The position numbers and the translations under genes are program-made. Below the pieces are notes generated by a model, which worked only from the letters and a program-made list of their open reading frames with translations, was not told the DNA's origin and did no database searches. Source: Alteracholeplasma palmae J233 (lineage in GTDB: Bacteria; Bacillota_I; Bacilli_A; Acholeplasmatales; Acholeplasmataceae). Taken from it: 64,000 bases of DNA. Below are positions 43,091 to 52,630 of the stretch, piece by piece. Numbering within the stretch: the first letter of the stretch is position 1; each line of letters starts with the position of its first letter. The stretch covers positions 1,275,499 to 1,339,498 of the forward strand of contig NC_022538.1 of NCBI RefSeq assembly GCF_000968055.1. The letters run 5' to 3'.

Positions 43091-44962
43091 TTAGATGTAT
43101 TTCTCTACATCTTTTCTTGCTTGAATTAAAATGTTTAAATCTGTTTCTAAATTTAGAAAATGATATTTCAAATAACCACTTTGAATTTTTCCAAAAAACT
43201 CTCCTGGTCCTCTTGTTTTAAGATCAAATTGACTCAATTTAAATCCATCATTTTCATGAGTTAATACTTCTAATCTTTCATTATCAGCATCATTAGCTAT
43301 TAAATAGCAATAGCTTAACTTATCAGATCTTCCCACTCTTCCTCGTAATTGATGTAGCTGACTGAGTCCAAAATAATTAGCACCTAAAATGAATATTTTA
43401 GTAGCATTTTTAACATCTATACCAACTTCAACCATTTGTGTTGCAAGTAATATACCTTTATTATTCTTGCTAAAACTTTCCATCATGAGTTCTTGTTCAG
43501 AAGCACTTTGTTTCCCATGTAAGATATATAGGTGAGAAAAGTCTTTTAGTGCATCAGATACCATTTCAATGTTATAATCTTTTTTATCAGAAGTGATTGC
43601 TGGTACTATGATAAATGATTGTTCATTTTTATTTTGATTTTCTTTTAATAATTCTTTAATTTGCTCATATTCAATAATGCTTGTTAGAACATCTTTTCTT
43701 TTGCTCGGTTTTTCCTTAATCACAGATACTTCTAAATCACCAAAATAGGCAAGTAGTAGAGTTCTTGGAATCGGGGTTGCTGTTAAATAGATAACATCTG
43801 ATGCAATTTTATCTTTTAAATCTTCTTTTGTCTTAACTCCAAACTTATGTTGCTCATCTATGATTACTAATCCTAAATCATAGTAATTCACATACTCACT
43901 AGATAAAGCATGAGTTCCTATGATCATACTGGTTTCATTGTGATTGATTTTTTCTAAGATTTCTTGTTTATTTTTAGTTTTTGATGTGAATAAACAAGAC
44001 TTAACTTCAGGATATAATTTAGAAAAATTATCATAGTGTTGTTTGGCAAGTATTTCAGTTGGGGCCATTAATGCTACTTGTTTATGAGCAGTTATAGCGC
44101 CTAATGCTGCGATAAATGCAACAACTGTTTTACCAGATCCAACATCACCTTGAATTAACCTTTCGTGCTTGATATCACTTTTAAAATCTCTAAATATATC
44201 ATTAACAGCATCCTTTTGATCTTTAGTTAGTTCATACGGTATTTTTTTTATATATTCTTTTACTAAATCAAGTTTATAAGAAATAGGGACTTTTTTTATC
44301 AATTCATTTTGTTCTTGTTTAAACTTTTTTTGTTGTAAATAAGCTTCTTCGTATTTTAATCGATTTATAGCTTGGTTCAATTCTTCTTTATTTTGTGGCT
44401 GATGAAGCTTATAGTATGCTTCACTTCTTCTATAAAAATGATATTTTTGAAGGATTGGTTCGGGTAAGACTTCAAATATATCTACTTTATTTTCTTTAAA
44501 TATTTGACTAATCAATTGATAAATTTTAGCATCTTTGATATCTCCTATTTTATAGATAGGTTTTAATGGTGGAGTATCTAGTTTTGTTAAAACACTTTCT
44601 GCAAGTATTTTATTTTTATATAAGTCATACTTTCCTTTGATTAATACAAGTTGTGATAACTTTAAATTTTTTTGTAAAAAAGGTTTATTAAATGTAATCA
44701 CATCAATAACCTTTTCTCCTACTTTTACCTTAAAATTTGTCATTAAGACATTTTTCTTAAAGTTTTTGATTTCAGAGTGGATATTAGCATATATGGTGAT
44801 CACTTCATTATTAGAAACTGTCTCAATAGAACTTAATATATAGTTTTCATATCTTTTAGGTCTCGTTAAAATAAGGTCATAGGTTGACCAAATATTATTT
44901 TGTCTTAATTGATATAAAGTTTTAGGTCCTATATTTTTGATTTCTTCTAATGAAACTTTCAT
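43091..44962 (-). CDS. recG: ATP-dependent DNA helicase RecG
   Basis: A 623-residue branch-migration helicase that rescues stalled forks. A short wedge/OB domain at the N-terminus (residues about 50-140, VITIYANIHSEIKNF) is followed by helicase domain 1 with Walker A QGDVGSGKTVVAF, motif II IIDEQHKFG and motif III TATPIPRTL, and domain 2 with ILLATQMVEVGIDVKNA and QLRGRVGRSDKLSYCYL. The C-terminal RecG helix (FDLKTRGPGEFFGKIQSGY) is normal. It is about 60 residues shorter than Bacillus RecG, mostly at the N-terminus. It lies 10 bases after mvaS in one operon. All helicase motifs are intact. Confidence 0.95.
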   Translation of the reverse strand: MKVSLEEIKNIGPKTLYQLRQNNIWSTYDLILTRPKRYENYILSSIETVSNNEVITIYANIHSEIKNFKKNVLMTNFKVKVGEKVIDVITFNKPFLQKNLKLSQLVLIKGKYDLYKNKILAESVLTKLDTPPLKPIYKIGDIKDAKIYQLISQIFKENKVDIFEVLPEPILQKYHFYRRSEAYYKLHQPQNKEELNQAINRLKYEEAYLQQKKFKQEQNELIKKVPISYKLDLVKEYIKKIPYELTKDQKDAVNDIFRDFKSDIKHERLIQGDVGSGKTVVAFIAALGAITAHKQVALMAPTEILAKQHYDNFSKLYPEVKSCLFTSKTKNKQEILEKINHNETSMIIGTHALSSEYVNYYDLGLVIIDEQHKFGVKTKEDLKDKIASDVIYLTATPIPRTLLLAYFGDLEVSVIKEKPSKRKDVLTSIIEYEQIKELLKENQNKNEQSFIIVPAITSDKKDYNIEMVSDALKDFSHLYILHGKQSASEQELMMESFSKNNKGILLATQMVEVGIDVKNATKIFILGANYFGLSQLHQLRGRVGRSDKLSYCYLIANDADNERLEVLTHENDGFKLSQFDLKTRGPGEFFGKIQSGYLKYHFLNLETDLNILIQARKDVEKYI

Positions 44963-44972
44963 ATTTTTACCA

Positions 44973-46118
44973 TCACTTTTTTAAATATATTCTTTTATGA
45001 TCAACCACTCCATTAAAATAAACAATTGTATTTTCATTTTTTATTTTATTTTTTAAAGTTTCTGTATAGTTATTTTTAAAGATATTTTCATACTCATCAA
45101 TTGTCAATTGAATTCTGCTATCTAGCATTTTTTCATGTGATGCTTTTTGTAAGCAATTTTTATATCCATCAACAACCCTTAAACTAAAAAATTCACCTAC
45201 TGCCCCAGATCCGTAACTATATAAGCCAATTCTATCATTCTTTTTTAAATTGCCTTGTTCTAATAAGGAGATAAGACTTAAATATAATGATCCTGTATAT
45301 ATATTTCCTACTCTTTTATTATAAATAGTGGCTAGTTTGTAGTTTTCAAATAAGTTAGGGGATTTAGTTTCATCAGCAATCATTCTAAGTGATTTTAATC
45401 CGATTTTTGTATATGGAATATGAAAACAAAAAGCATCAAAATCATTGACACTCATTTGATATTTTCCCATATAAGCATTATATGTTTTACTAAAAAATTC
45501 TTGATATTTATCATTTGAATACTTACCATCAACAATTGCTAAATCCGAATAGTTAGGTCTGTAAAAATCAAAAATGTCTTCTGTATAGTAGCTTGATTTG
45601 TTTTCAATTTCTAAGATACTAGGATTTTTAGTTAATAAAATAGCAACCGATCCTGCCCCTTGTGTAGGTTCTCCAGCTGTATCAAGTCCGTATCTTGCAA
45701 TATCTGAGGCGATCACTAAAACCTTAGATTCTGGTTGATTAAGAATATGACTATAGCCTAATTGAATACCAGCAGTTGCCCCATAACAGGCTTGTTTGAT
45801 TTCAATGGAGCGTGAATAATTATTAAGCTCTAATAATTTATGGATAAAAGTTGCTCCTGATTTTGACTGATCAACAGATGACTCAGTAGCAAAAATAACT
45901 AAGTCTATTTTTTCTTTATCTTCTTTTGTTAATATTTTATTAGAAGCATTAATAGCCATAGTAATTGTATCTTGCATCATAGAGGGAACACTCATTTGAA
46001 TTTGTCCGATTCCTATTAAGAATTTATCTGGATCAATTTTTCTTTCTATTGCTAAATCACTTAAGTTTATATAAAGTCCTGGACTATAAAAAGCTATCTT
46101 ATCAATTCCTATTTTCAT
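44973..46118 (-). CDS. mvaS: hydroxymethylglutaryl-CoA synthase
   Basis: A 381-residue thiolase-fold enzyme that condenses acetyl-CoA and acetoacetyl-CoA to HMG-CoA, the second step of the mevalonate route. MKIGIDKIAFYSPGLYI is the usual start. The catalytic glutamate is in FATESSVDQSKSGAT, the cysteine in IEIKQACYGATAGIQLG, and the histidine in FCFHIPYTKIG. Downstream GAGSVAILL and SYGSGAVGEFFSL agree with the family. AAGGAG precedes the ATG and a TATAAT box lies about 30 bases upstream. It is the first gene of the operon that ends with nth. Thiolase and HMG-CoA reductase genes lie nearby on the other strand. Confidence 0.95.
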   Translation of the reverse strand: MKIGIDKIAFYSPGLYINLSDLAIERKIDPDKFLIGIGQIQMSVPSMMQDTITMAINASNKILTKEDKEKIDLVIFATESSVDQSKSGATFIHKLLELNNYSRSIEIKQACYGATAGIQLGYSHILNQPESKVLVIASDIARYGLDTAGEPTQGAGSVAILLTKNPSILEIENKSSYYTEDIFDFYRPNYSDLAIVDGKYSNDKYQEFFSKTYNAYMGKYQMSVNDFDAFCFHIPYTKIGLKSLRMIADETKSPNLFENYKLATIYNKRVGNIYTGSLYLSLISLLEQGNLKKNDRIGLYSYGSGAVGEFFSLRVVDGYKNCLQKASHEKMLDSRIQLTIDEYENIFKNNYTETLKNKIKNENTIVYFNGVVDHKRIYLKK

Positions 46119-46257
46119 GTTTGACTCCTTTTGTTATTGTACTCAAATTATATCATATAATTAGTTATTTTATCATTTCTTATAAGCGTTATTCTAGGTT
46201 AAGGGACTTCATATTATGTTATAATATTTTATGCATATATGGAAAGTTGGTGTTTGT

Positions 46258-47529
46258 TTGAATAAAAAAACTTTATGGCTTACGATTTATTTTAGTTTTA
46301 TTGTTTCTTTTATTGTTATATTACTCTTAGAGCCTATAGGGGATTTATTTCATAATTATTTTTTAATTTTAAAAAGTCCTAGTGTTTTATTAACTGATTA
46401 TTTAAGTATTGCAGGTCTACCAGCAACTTTATTAAACGTTTTGATAACCTTAATTGTTAACGTTATTATTATCAAAGCGCTTAAACAAAAATTTAGTAGT
46501 TCAGTTATTATGTCTTTGTTTACGATCGTAGGCTTTTCTTTTTTTGGTAAAAATAGTTTTAACTTTATTCCACTTTACTTAGGGGTTTATTTATATACTA
46601 AAATTCACCGATTAGATATGAGAGATCATATTTTAGTTTTACTATTATCCTCAGGGCTTGCTCCTGTTGTAAGTTTCTTTAGTTTTGGGGCTGGTTTTCA
46701 TTTAGCAGTTGGGCTTATTTTAGGCATTTTAATTGGTATTTTAATCGGCTATATTTTACCTATTTTTAATAAACACTCATTAAAATTTCATCAAGGTTAT
46801 TCACTTTATGCAACTGGCTTTTCAATGGGTGTTTTATCAATGGTTCTTACTGGAGTTTTAAAATCATTTCATATTCCAATTACAATTTATAATGAAATAA
46901 GTTATGATTATCATTATTTTCTTTTATTCACTATTTTGATTCTTAGTTTATTTTTAATTATTTTGGCTCTTATCCTTAAACCGAATCTATTTTCTGACTA
47001 TAAGAAAATCATCAAATCCAGTGGTAGACTACAATCTGATTTTTTTAAGATCTCATCTACGCCTGCTGGTTTATTTAATATGGGTATTATGGGACTCATT
47101 TCTTTATTACTTTGTTTAGGACTTCAGTATTTTACACCTGACCACTTTTATTTTAGATTAAGCGGACCATCCTTCGGGGCCATTTTAACAATTATAGGAT
47201 TTAGTTGTTTCGGAAAACATCCACTCAATACCTTACCTGTAATTATTGGTGGGCTGATTTCTATGTATTTAACACCCGTTGAAGTAACTGATGGCACAAT
47301 TATTGCCCTATTCTTTGTCACAGGGCTCGCACCTATTACTGGTAAATTTGGTATTTTTGCAGGATTATTAGCGGGATTCTTCCATTTAATGATCACACCG
47401 CTTGCCCTAGATTTCCAAGGCGGATTTGATCTTTATAATAATGGGTTTGCTGCTGGTTTTGTTGCCTCTATTATTTCTTCTATTTTCATTGCACTAAAAA
47501 AAGATGTTTTAAAAGAGGAAGTCTTCTAA
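46258..47529 (+). CDS. DUF1576-family membrane protein with internal duplication
   Basis: Start placed at TTG 46258; the ATG at 46231 lies only six bases behind a TATAAT box (46220-46225) and would be at the transcription start. About 12 hydrophobic helices. The two halves repeat each other: GFSFFGKNSFNFIPLY and GFSCFGKHPLNTLPVI; GLAPVVSFFSFGAGFHLAVG and GLAPITGKFGIFAGLLAGFF; FHQGYSLYATGFSMGVLSMV and FQGGFDLYNNGFAAGFVASI. This is an inverted or tandem transporter-like repeat of the DUF1576 family, of unknown function. It stands in front of the thiolase gene with a 72-base gap. Transport of a small organic molecule is a guess. Confidence 0.75.
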   Translation: MNKKTLWLTIYFSFIVSFIVILLLEPIGDLFHNYFLILKSPSVLLTDYLSIAGLPATLLNVLITLIVNVIIIKALKQKFSSSVIMSLFTIVGFSFFGKNSFNFIPLYLGVYLYTKIHRLDMRDHILVLLLSSGLAPVVSFFSFGAGFHLAVGLILGILIGILIGYILPIFNKHSLKFHQGYSLYATGFSMGVLSMVLTGVLKSFHIPITIYNEISYDYHYFLLFTILILSLFLIILALILKPNLFSDYKKIIKSSGRLQSDFFKISSTPAGLFNMGIMGLISLLLCLGLQYFTPDHFYFRLSGPSFGAILTIIGFSCFGKHPLNTLPVIIGGLISMYLTPVEVTDGTIIALFFVTGLAPITGKFGIFAGLLAGFFHLMITPLALDFQGGFDLYNNGFAAGFVASIISSIFIALKKDVLKEEVF

Positions 47530-47601
47530 ATTAAATGTGGCATGGACTTGCTATATATCTAACTAAAAGTTATAATATTTTTGTTTAAGGGAGCTGTTAA
47601 T

Positions 47602-48762
47602 TTGAAAAATGAAATTGTTGTTGTAAGTGCTAAACGTAGCGCTACAGGTAAATTCAAAGGAATTTATAAAGATTTATCTGCAGTTAAGTTAGGCACTGCT
47701 GTATTAAAAGATGCTCTTGATGCCATTAGTTTAAATCCTAATGATGTTGAATATGTTATTATGGGAAATGTTTTACAAGCTGGATTAGGCCAAAATCCTA
47801 CAAGACAAGTTGCTATTTATGCAGGGATTCCTTTTAGTGTACCTGCCTTTACAGTAAATGAAGTTTGTGGTTCAGGGCTAAAATCTATTCACTTGGGGAT
47901 GCAACAAATTCTTTTGGGTGAAGCAAAAATAGTTGCTGTTGGTGGATTTGAAAATATGACTTTATCTCCTATTTTAAATGATAGATTTACTAGCCACTCA
48001 AATGATTCTATTTATAAAGATGGTCTTACAGATGCCTTTAGTAATATGGTGATGGGTGATACAGTAGAATCACTTATTAAAGAATTTAATATTTCTAGAG
48101 AAAAACAAGACTTATTTGCACTAGATAGCCAAAAAAGGGCTCATTTTGCAACTGTTAATCATTACTTTGAAAAAGAAATAACACCTATAAAAGTTAAAGA
48201 TTTACTACATACAAAAGATGAGCCTATTAGACCTGATACAAATATAGATGCCTTAAGTCATTTAAAAACTATTTTTGATGAACATGGGACAATTACTGCA
48301 GGTAATGCTTCTTCTATTAATGATGGGGCTTCTTGCCTGATTTTAATGGAGAAAAAAGAAGCTTTAAAAAGAAACATTCCTATTCTTGCGACTATAAAAA
48401 GTTTTACTGAAGTTGGTATTGAACCTGAAAGAATGGGTCTTGCTCCTATTTATTCAATTAACAATATTTTAAATAAAGAAAAGCTTACTTTAGATCAAAT
48501 TGATTTATTTGAAATCAATGAATCATTTGCTGGGCAAGTATTATCCGTTTTAAGTAAACTTCCTATTCCGTTAGAAAAACTTAATGTGAATGGTGGAGCG
48601 ATTGCATTAGGTCATCCACTAGGTTCTTCTGGTTCTAGAATTGTTGTTAGTTTAATCCACGAACTGAATAGACAAAATAAAAAACTTGGTCTTGCTTCAT
48701 TATGTGTAGGTGGAGGTATTGGTATGAGTTTATTAATTGAAGGTAATGTAAATGAAAAATAA
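47602..48762 (+). CDS. acetyl-CoA acetyltransferase (thiolase)
   Basis: Start chosen at TTG 47602, preceded by AAGGGAGC, instead of TTG 47581. A 386-residue thiolase. The nucleophile cysteine is in NEVCGSGLKSIHLG, the histidine in GGAIALGHPLGSSGSR, and the second cysteine in LCVGGGIGMSLLIE; ITAGNASSINDGA matches the family. It makes acetoacetyl-CoA for HMG-CoA synthase. Its stop overlaps the start of the HMG-CoA reductase gene by 11 bases, so they are translated together. With mvaS on the facing strand it covers the first three steps of mevalonate synthesis. Confidence 0.93.
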   Translation: MKNEIVVVSAKRSATGKFKGIYKDLSAVKLGTAVLKDALDAISLNPNDVEYVIMGNVLQAGLGQNPTRQVAIYAGIPFSVPAFTVNEVCGSGLKSIHLGMQQILLGEAKIVAVGGFENMTLSPILNDRFTSHSNDSIYKDGLTDAFSNMVMGDTVESLIKEFNISREKQDLFALDSQKRAHFATVNHYFEKEITPIKVKDLLHTKDEPIRPDTNIDALSHLKTIFDEHGTITAGNASSINDGASCLILMEKKEALKRNIPILATIKSFTEVGIEPERMGLAPIYSINNILNKEKLTLDQIDLFEINESFAGQVLSVLSKLPIPLEKLNVNGGAIALGHPLGSSGSRIVVSLIHELNRQNKKLGLASLCVGGGIGMSLLIEGNVNEK

Positions 48763-49993
48763 TTTTGATAAATTTTATTTTAAAACTAAAGAAGAACGTA
48801 TCGATATTTTAAAAAGTCTCAATCTATATGATACCTCTTTAGATGTTTCATTAAATGAACATACCGCTAGTCATATGATTGAAAACTATTTAACTAATTT
48901 TGAGATTCCTATGGGACTTGCTCCAAATTTTTTAATTAACGGAAAAGAATATGTCATTCCAATGGTAACTGAGGAAGCTTCTGTTGTGGCTGCTGCCTCA
49001 AAAGCTGCCAAAATTATTAAAGAAAATGGCGGTTTTAATTCTTTTGTTATTAGTAGACTAATGACTGGTGAAATCATTTTTCATCAAGTAAAAAACGCAA
49101 AACAATTAATGTCACTAATTAAATCCGTTGAAAATACTTTATTCAAGGTGGCTCAAAAAGCTCATCCTAAAATAAAAGAAATTGGTGGAGGTTTAGTTTC
49201 TCTTCATACTAAACAAATAGAAGATTTTGTTATTTTATATGTCATTGTTAATACCAAAGATGCTATGGGTGCTAATACTATTAATACTATTTTAGAAGCC
49301 CTATCTAGTTATCTTGAAACAATTACAAAAGAAAAAATTTTAATGAGTATTTTATCTAATCATTCTACGGAATGCTTAGTAGAATCATATTGTGAGATAA
49401 ATCCTAAAACTTTAAAGTTTCCAGAAGAAATCGGAATGAAATTGACTGATGCTAGTAGAATTGCTCATTTAGATATCTACCGTGCCGCTACTCATAATAA
49501 AGGTGTTTTAAATGGAATAGATGCTGTCGTTCTTTCGACTGGAAATGATACAAGAGCAATCAGCGCAGCTATTCATTCATATGCAGCTTCAAATGGTAGT
49601 TACCAATCACTTACTAAATGGTCTGTTAATGCAAATGGTTTTATTGTAGGTTCTATTAGAATTCCTATGCCAATAGGAACAGTTGGTGGTGCGATTAATG
49701 TCTATCCACTAGCTGCTTTATCTAAAAAGATTCTTAATTATAAAACTTCTGAAGAACTTATGATGATTATTGCTTCTGTTGGTTTGGCTCAAAACTTTGC
49801 TGCTATTTACGCTCTAACAACAGATGGGATTCAAAAAGGACATATGAGTCTTCATGCTAGAAGTATTGCCATCCAAACAGATGCTACTTCTACTGAATTA
49901 CCTGAACTCATCAAAGAGTTAAAAATAAGCAAGGATTTTTCATTAGATAATGCAAAAAATATATTAAACATTATTAGAAAAAAAGACAATTAA
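48752..49993 (+). CDS. mvaA: hydroxymethylglutaryl-CoA reductase, class II
   Basis: A 413-residue class II reductase that makes mevalonate from HMG-CoA. IPMGLAPNFLINGKEYVIPM and VTEEASVVAAASKAAK with the catalytic glutamate, DAMGANTINTILEAL with the conserved DAMGxN cofactor motif, and GHMSLHARSIA with the catalytic histidine are all present. LDIYRAATHNKGVLNGIDAV and TGNDTRAISAAIH agree with the family. It is the second gene of the thiolase operon and ends in a terminator that overlaps its stop codon. The rest of the mevalonate pathway (kinases, decarboxylase) is outside this window. Confidence 0.95.
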   Translation: MKNNFDKFYFKTKEERIDILKSLNLYDTSLDVSLNEHTASHMIENYLTNFEIPMGLAPNFLINGKEYVIPMVTEEASVVAAASKAAKIIKENGGFNSFVISRLMTGEIIFHQVKNAKQLMSLIKSVENTLFKVAQKAHPKIKEIGGGLVSLHTKQIEDFVILYVIVNTKDAMGANTINTILEALSSYLETITKEKILMSILSNHSTECLVESYCEINPKTLKFPEEIGMKLTDASRIAHLDIYRAATHNKGVLNGIDAVVLSTGNDTRAISAAIHSYAASNGSYQSLTKWSVNANGFIVGSIRIPMPIGTVGGAINVYPLAALSKKILNYKTSEELMMIIASVGLAQNFAAIYALTTDGIQKGHMSLHARSIAIQTDATSTELPELIKELKISKDFSLDNAKNILNIIRKKDN

Positions 49994-50007
49994 CTTTGTC
50001 TTTTTTT
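49980..50007 (+). terminator. terminator of the thiolase-mvaA operon
   Basis: AAAAGACAA paired with TTGTCTTTT, with mvaA's TAA stop in the loop, then a T7 run. Confidence 0.85.
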
Positions 50008-50079
50008 ATACTTTCCCTTGTATTATTCTTAATTTAACTTATAATGAAAGTATACAAAATCCATTTAGGGGGAAATCAA

Positions 50080-50961
50080 ATGAAAAAGAAAATAATGTTT
50101 TTGTTTTTATCATGTATTTTAGGAGTTATTCTTGTTGGATGTCAAGGTTCATCAAAAGGTGATTTAAAAGAAGTTGATTTATCTGGACATGATGCTATAA
50201 AATATACTTTCTATAATTATTCAGGAAACGAAATAGAAACTGTTACATATAGCTCTGATAAAGCTTTAGAACATAAAAATGCTACTGAAAATTATAGTGG
50301 TAAAAATATTAAAATTGCTTCTAATGAAGAAAATTATTCACCTAGTCCTAACCGATCATTATCAAATATTACTAAAATTGAACTTGATGAGTCTAAAAAC
50401 TTAGTTAAAGTCTATCAAAATCATTATCTAGGTGTTGCAAATGTATCTTATGAAAATAAAGTGAATGTCTCAAATTATTTTACTAATTATGAATCACTAT
50501 TAAATTCCATCTATTCTAGCAATACTAATTATGCTAATAATTCTTATTTCTTTATTTCAGAAACTAATAGTTATTATAAAGGATATCGCTCTGTTTATAT
50601 GAATGGGTCTTATGTCTGGGTAGATGCTGTAAGTAATACTTATAATCCAGATGGTTATACAACAACAAGTAAATCAAACTTGCCAAATGCTTCTACCTAT
50701 CCTAATCGTTTTTATCAATTACCAAGTAATAGTCAAACAACCTATAAAAGAGGGTTCTACCAATATGCAAGTAATTCAAGATCTTTAACCTTCTCAGAAA
50801 ATATAACTAATTTATATGCTTATTTATACAATAGCAATTCAACTAATCCACGTTATTACTTCACTGTTTCATATGATTATACATGGAAGGAAATTGGTAG
50901 TACTACTAGAACTATTAATTATGCCTACTACACAGTAGAAACAGGCAAGATGAATAAATAA
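50080..50961 (+). CDS. hypothetical lipoprotein
   Basis: Start set at ATG 50080 (MKKKIMFLFLSCILGVILVGC) because AGGGGGAAATCAA precedes it; an ATG 36 bases upstream is out of reach of any ribosome site. The signal peptide ends in the lipobox LVGC, so the protein is lipid-anchored outside the membrane. The mature part of about 270 residues is rich in S, N, Y and T (for example YNYSGNEIETVTYSSDKAL, SSNTNYANNSYFFIS) and appears beta-structured, with no known domain. It has no neighbour in an operon; a shared bidirectional terminator separates it from the converging MFS gene. Function unknown. Confidence 0.85.
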   Translation: MKKKIMFLFLSCILGVILVGCQGSSKGDLKEVDLSGHDAIKYTFYNYSGNEIETVTYSSDKALEHKNATENYSGKNIKIASNEENYSPSPNRSLSNITKIELDESKNLVKVYQNHYLGVANVSYENKVNVSNYFTNYESLLNSIYSSNTNYANNSYFFISETNSYYKGYRSVYMNGSYVWVDAVSNTYNPDGYTTTSKSNLPNASTYPNRFYQLPSNSQTTYKRGFYQYASNSRSLTFSENITNLYAYLYNSNSTNPRYYFTVSYDYTWKEIGSTTRTINYAYYTVETGKMNK

Positions 50962-50999
50962 AAAAGTCTCTAGCAATAAAATGCTAGAAACTTTTTTTA
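50961..50999. terminator. bidirectional terminator between lipoprotein and MFS genes
   Basis: CTAGCA/TGCTAG stem around a loop of AATAAA, extended by AAAGT/ACTTT after a small mismatch, with A and T runs on either side. Confidence 0.85.
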
Positions 51000-52187
51000 T
51001 ACTGATTCAACTTTATTATCATATCTTCTTCTAATACTTAACAATAAGAATACTACTAATATACCTGGAAAAACACTTCCTATTAGCATGCCTGTTTTTA
51101 TACCACTTTTAGCCGCAATCAAACCAATTAAAGCAGGTCCCACAGAACATCCAATATCACCTAAGAAAGCTAGGAAAGCAAACATTCTTCCACCACCATT
51201 TTTAATTAAGTCAGATGATCTTCTAATTGCCCCTGGCCATAGTGTTCCCATACCAATTCCGCATAATCCACAAGCAATAATACCTACTATAGGATTCGTT
51301 GTTAGTCCGATTAAAAGGAATGCTACTAAGCTAAAAATGCCACCTATAACCATTAGAATACTTAGTTTGAACTTATGTCCAAAATAGATATAAACAATTC
51401 TTGTAAGTCCCATCATAACTGCATAAAACATAGGTCCAACTAAATCGCTCATTGTCTTAGAGATGCCCAATCCTTTTTCCGCAATAGTAGAAGCCCATTG
51501 ACTCATGCCTTGTTCTGCTGCACCTGTTAAAAACATAATAATTAAAAAAATCCAAAATAGTTTTTGACTAAAGAGTTCTTTCATAGTGGCTTGTTTCACT
51601 TCTTCTTCATTTGTCTTATTCATTGGGACAAAGTAGAAATATATTCCATTTAATATGGGTACTAAAGCCCATAATATGGCAAGTATTTGCCAATTATTGA
51701 TACCAAAGATTAAAAAGAATAATGTTGATATTAAGACAACTGCTACTTGTCCAAAACTATAAAATGCATATAGTTTAATCATTTCTTTATCTTTATTTTC
51801 AGTTTCACATGACTCGACAATTGGGCTTAAAACAACTTCTAATAACCCACCGCCAATAGCATAAATTAAGACAGCTACTGCCATACCAAAAAATGGATCC
51901 ATAACACCTGGTAATATAGCTAATAAAATAAAACCAGTTGCTGCTAAGAAATTAGCAACCATCACTGGTTTTCTAAAACCAACCTTATCTATAACATACG
52001 CAGCTACTAAATCAGTTGCTAGTTGTGTTAGAAAATTAATTAAAATAAGATATGAAATCTTTTCTAAACTAATATCATATGTTTGATTAAAATAGATAAA
52101 TAGTAAGGGAATAAAGTTAATATTAATTGATTGAACGATATATCCAGTATGTGATGCTCTTAATGTGTGTTTAAAACTTTTTAACAT
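50997..52187 (-). CDS. major facilitator superfamily transporter
   Basis: A 396-residue protein with twelve hydrophobic helices. The second cytoplasmic loop contains AAYVIDKVGFRKPVMVANF, the MFS motif A variant (usual G-x-x-x-D-R-x-G-R-R/K), and GIIACGLCGIGMGTLWPGAI and LAFLGDIGCSVGPALIGLIA belong to the second half. The sugar or drug specificity is not visible. AGAGGTAAAATT precedes the ATG. It converges on the lipoprotein gene with a shared terminator. Members with this sequence style are often sugar or fucose-like permeases (FucP/NanT-like), but that is only a guess. Confidence 0.85.
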   Translation of the reverse strand: MLKSFKHTLRASHTGYIVQSININFIPLLFIYFNQTYDISLEKISYLILINFLTQLATDLVAAYVIDKVGFRKPVMVANFLAATGFILLAILPGVMDPFFGMAVAVLIYAIGGGLLEVVLSPIVESCETENKDKEMIKLYAFYSFGQVAVVLISTLFFLIFGINNWQILAILWALVPILNGIYFYFVPMNKTNEEEVKQATMKELFSQKLFWIFLIIMFLTGAAEQGMSQWASTIAEKGLGISKTMSDLVGPMFYAVMMGLTRIVYIYFGHKFKLSILMVIGGIFSLVAFLLIGLTTNPIVGIIACGLCGIGMGTLWPGAIRRSSDLIKNGGGRMFAFLAFLGDIGCSVGPALIGLIAAKSGIKTGMLIGSVFPGILVVFLLLSIRRRYDNKVESV

Positions 52188-52275
52188 AATTTTACCTCTT
52201 GCATATTTTTGCCTACAAGAAAGTATTATATACTATTTTAATATTAAAACAAGGTTTAATACCTATTATTAAAAA

Positions 52276-52302
52276 GAAAGAAGCTCTTATAAAATAAGAG
52301 CC
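52276..52302 (-). terminator. terminator of the aroQ-aroE-aroC operon
   Basis: A 10-bp stem with one G-U pair (GCTCTTA core), five-base loop and T-rich tract on the minus strand, just after the 102-residue ORF. Confidence 0.75.
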
Positions 52303-52308
52303 TCTATT

Positions 52309-52617
52309 TTAGTTAAAAATATCATTTTCGTCTGGAAACTCATCAATTCCTAGAAAAGATAAAACATCTGAAAGTGAATTAAAATTACCTTTAAGATTGC
52401 CTTCTTTATCTTTTAATTGATAAACGATTGTATTGTTATAACGTCCGTAACTTGGCATAATTGAATATAGATAATATACGGTGTTTCCAACACGTATTTT
52501 TTTTATTGGAGTATTGTTCTTCTTGTTTCTACTGATAAAAGAAACCAAAGTTATTACTAAAACAATTAAAAACACCACACCAAAAATAGAAAATATTGTC
52601 ATACCACTTTCGTCCAT
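52309..52617 (-). CDS. hypothetical single-span membrane protein
   Basis: A 102-residue protein with one transmembrane helix at residues 7-28 (TIFSIFGVVFLIVLVITLVS) followed by a lysine-rich cytoplasmic stretch and a beta-rich soluble domain (NTVYYLYSIMPSYGRYNNTI, LSDVLSFLGIDEF). It is not a recognised family. AGGAG precedes the ATG by nine bases. It follows the 160-residue membrane protein by 13 bases and is the last gene of the aro operon. No role in aromatic synthesis is apparent. Confidence 0.65.
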   Translation of the reverse strand: MDESGMTIFSIFGVVFLIVLVITLVSFISRNKKNNTPIKKIRVGNTVYYLYSIMPSYGRYNNTIVYQLKDKEGNLKGNFNSLSDVLSFLGIDEFPDENDIFN

Positions 52618-52630
52618 AGTTTTCTCCTAA

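Noticed and set aside
46231-46257. ATG at 46231 as the start of the DUF1576 gene.
   Set aside because: It lies six bases after a TATAAT box, at or before the expected transcription start, and has no ribosome site.
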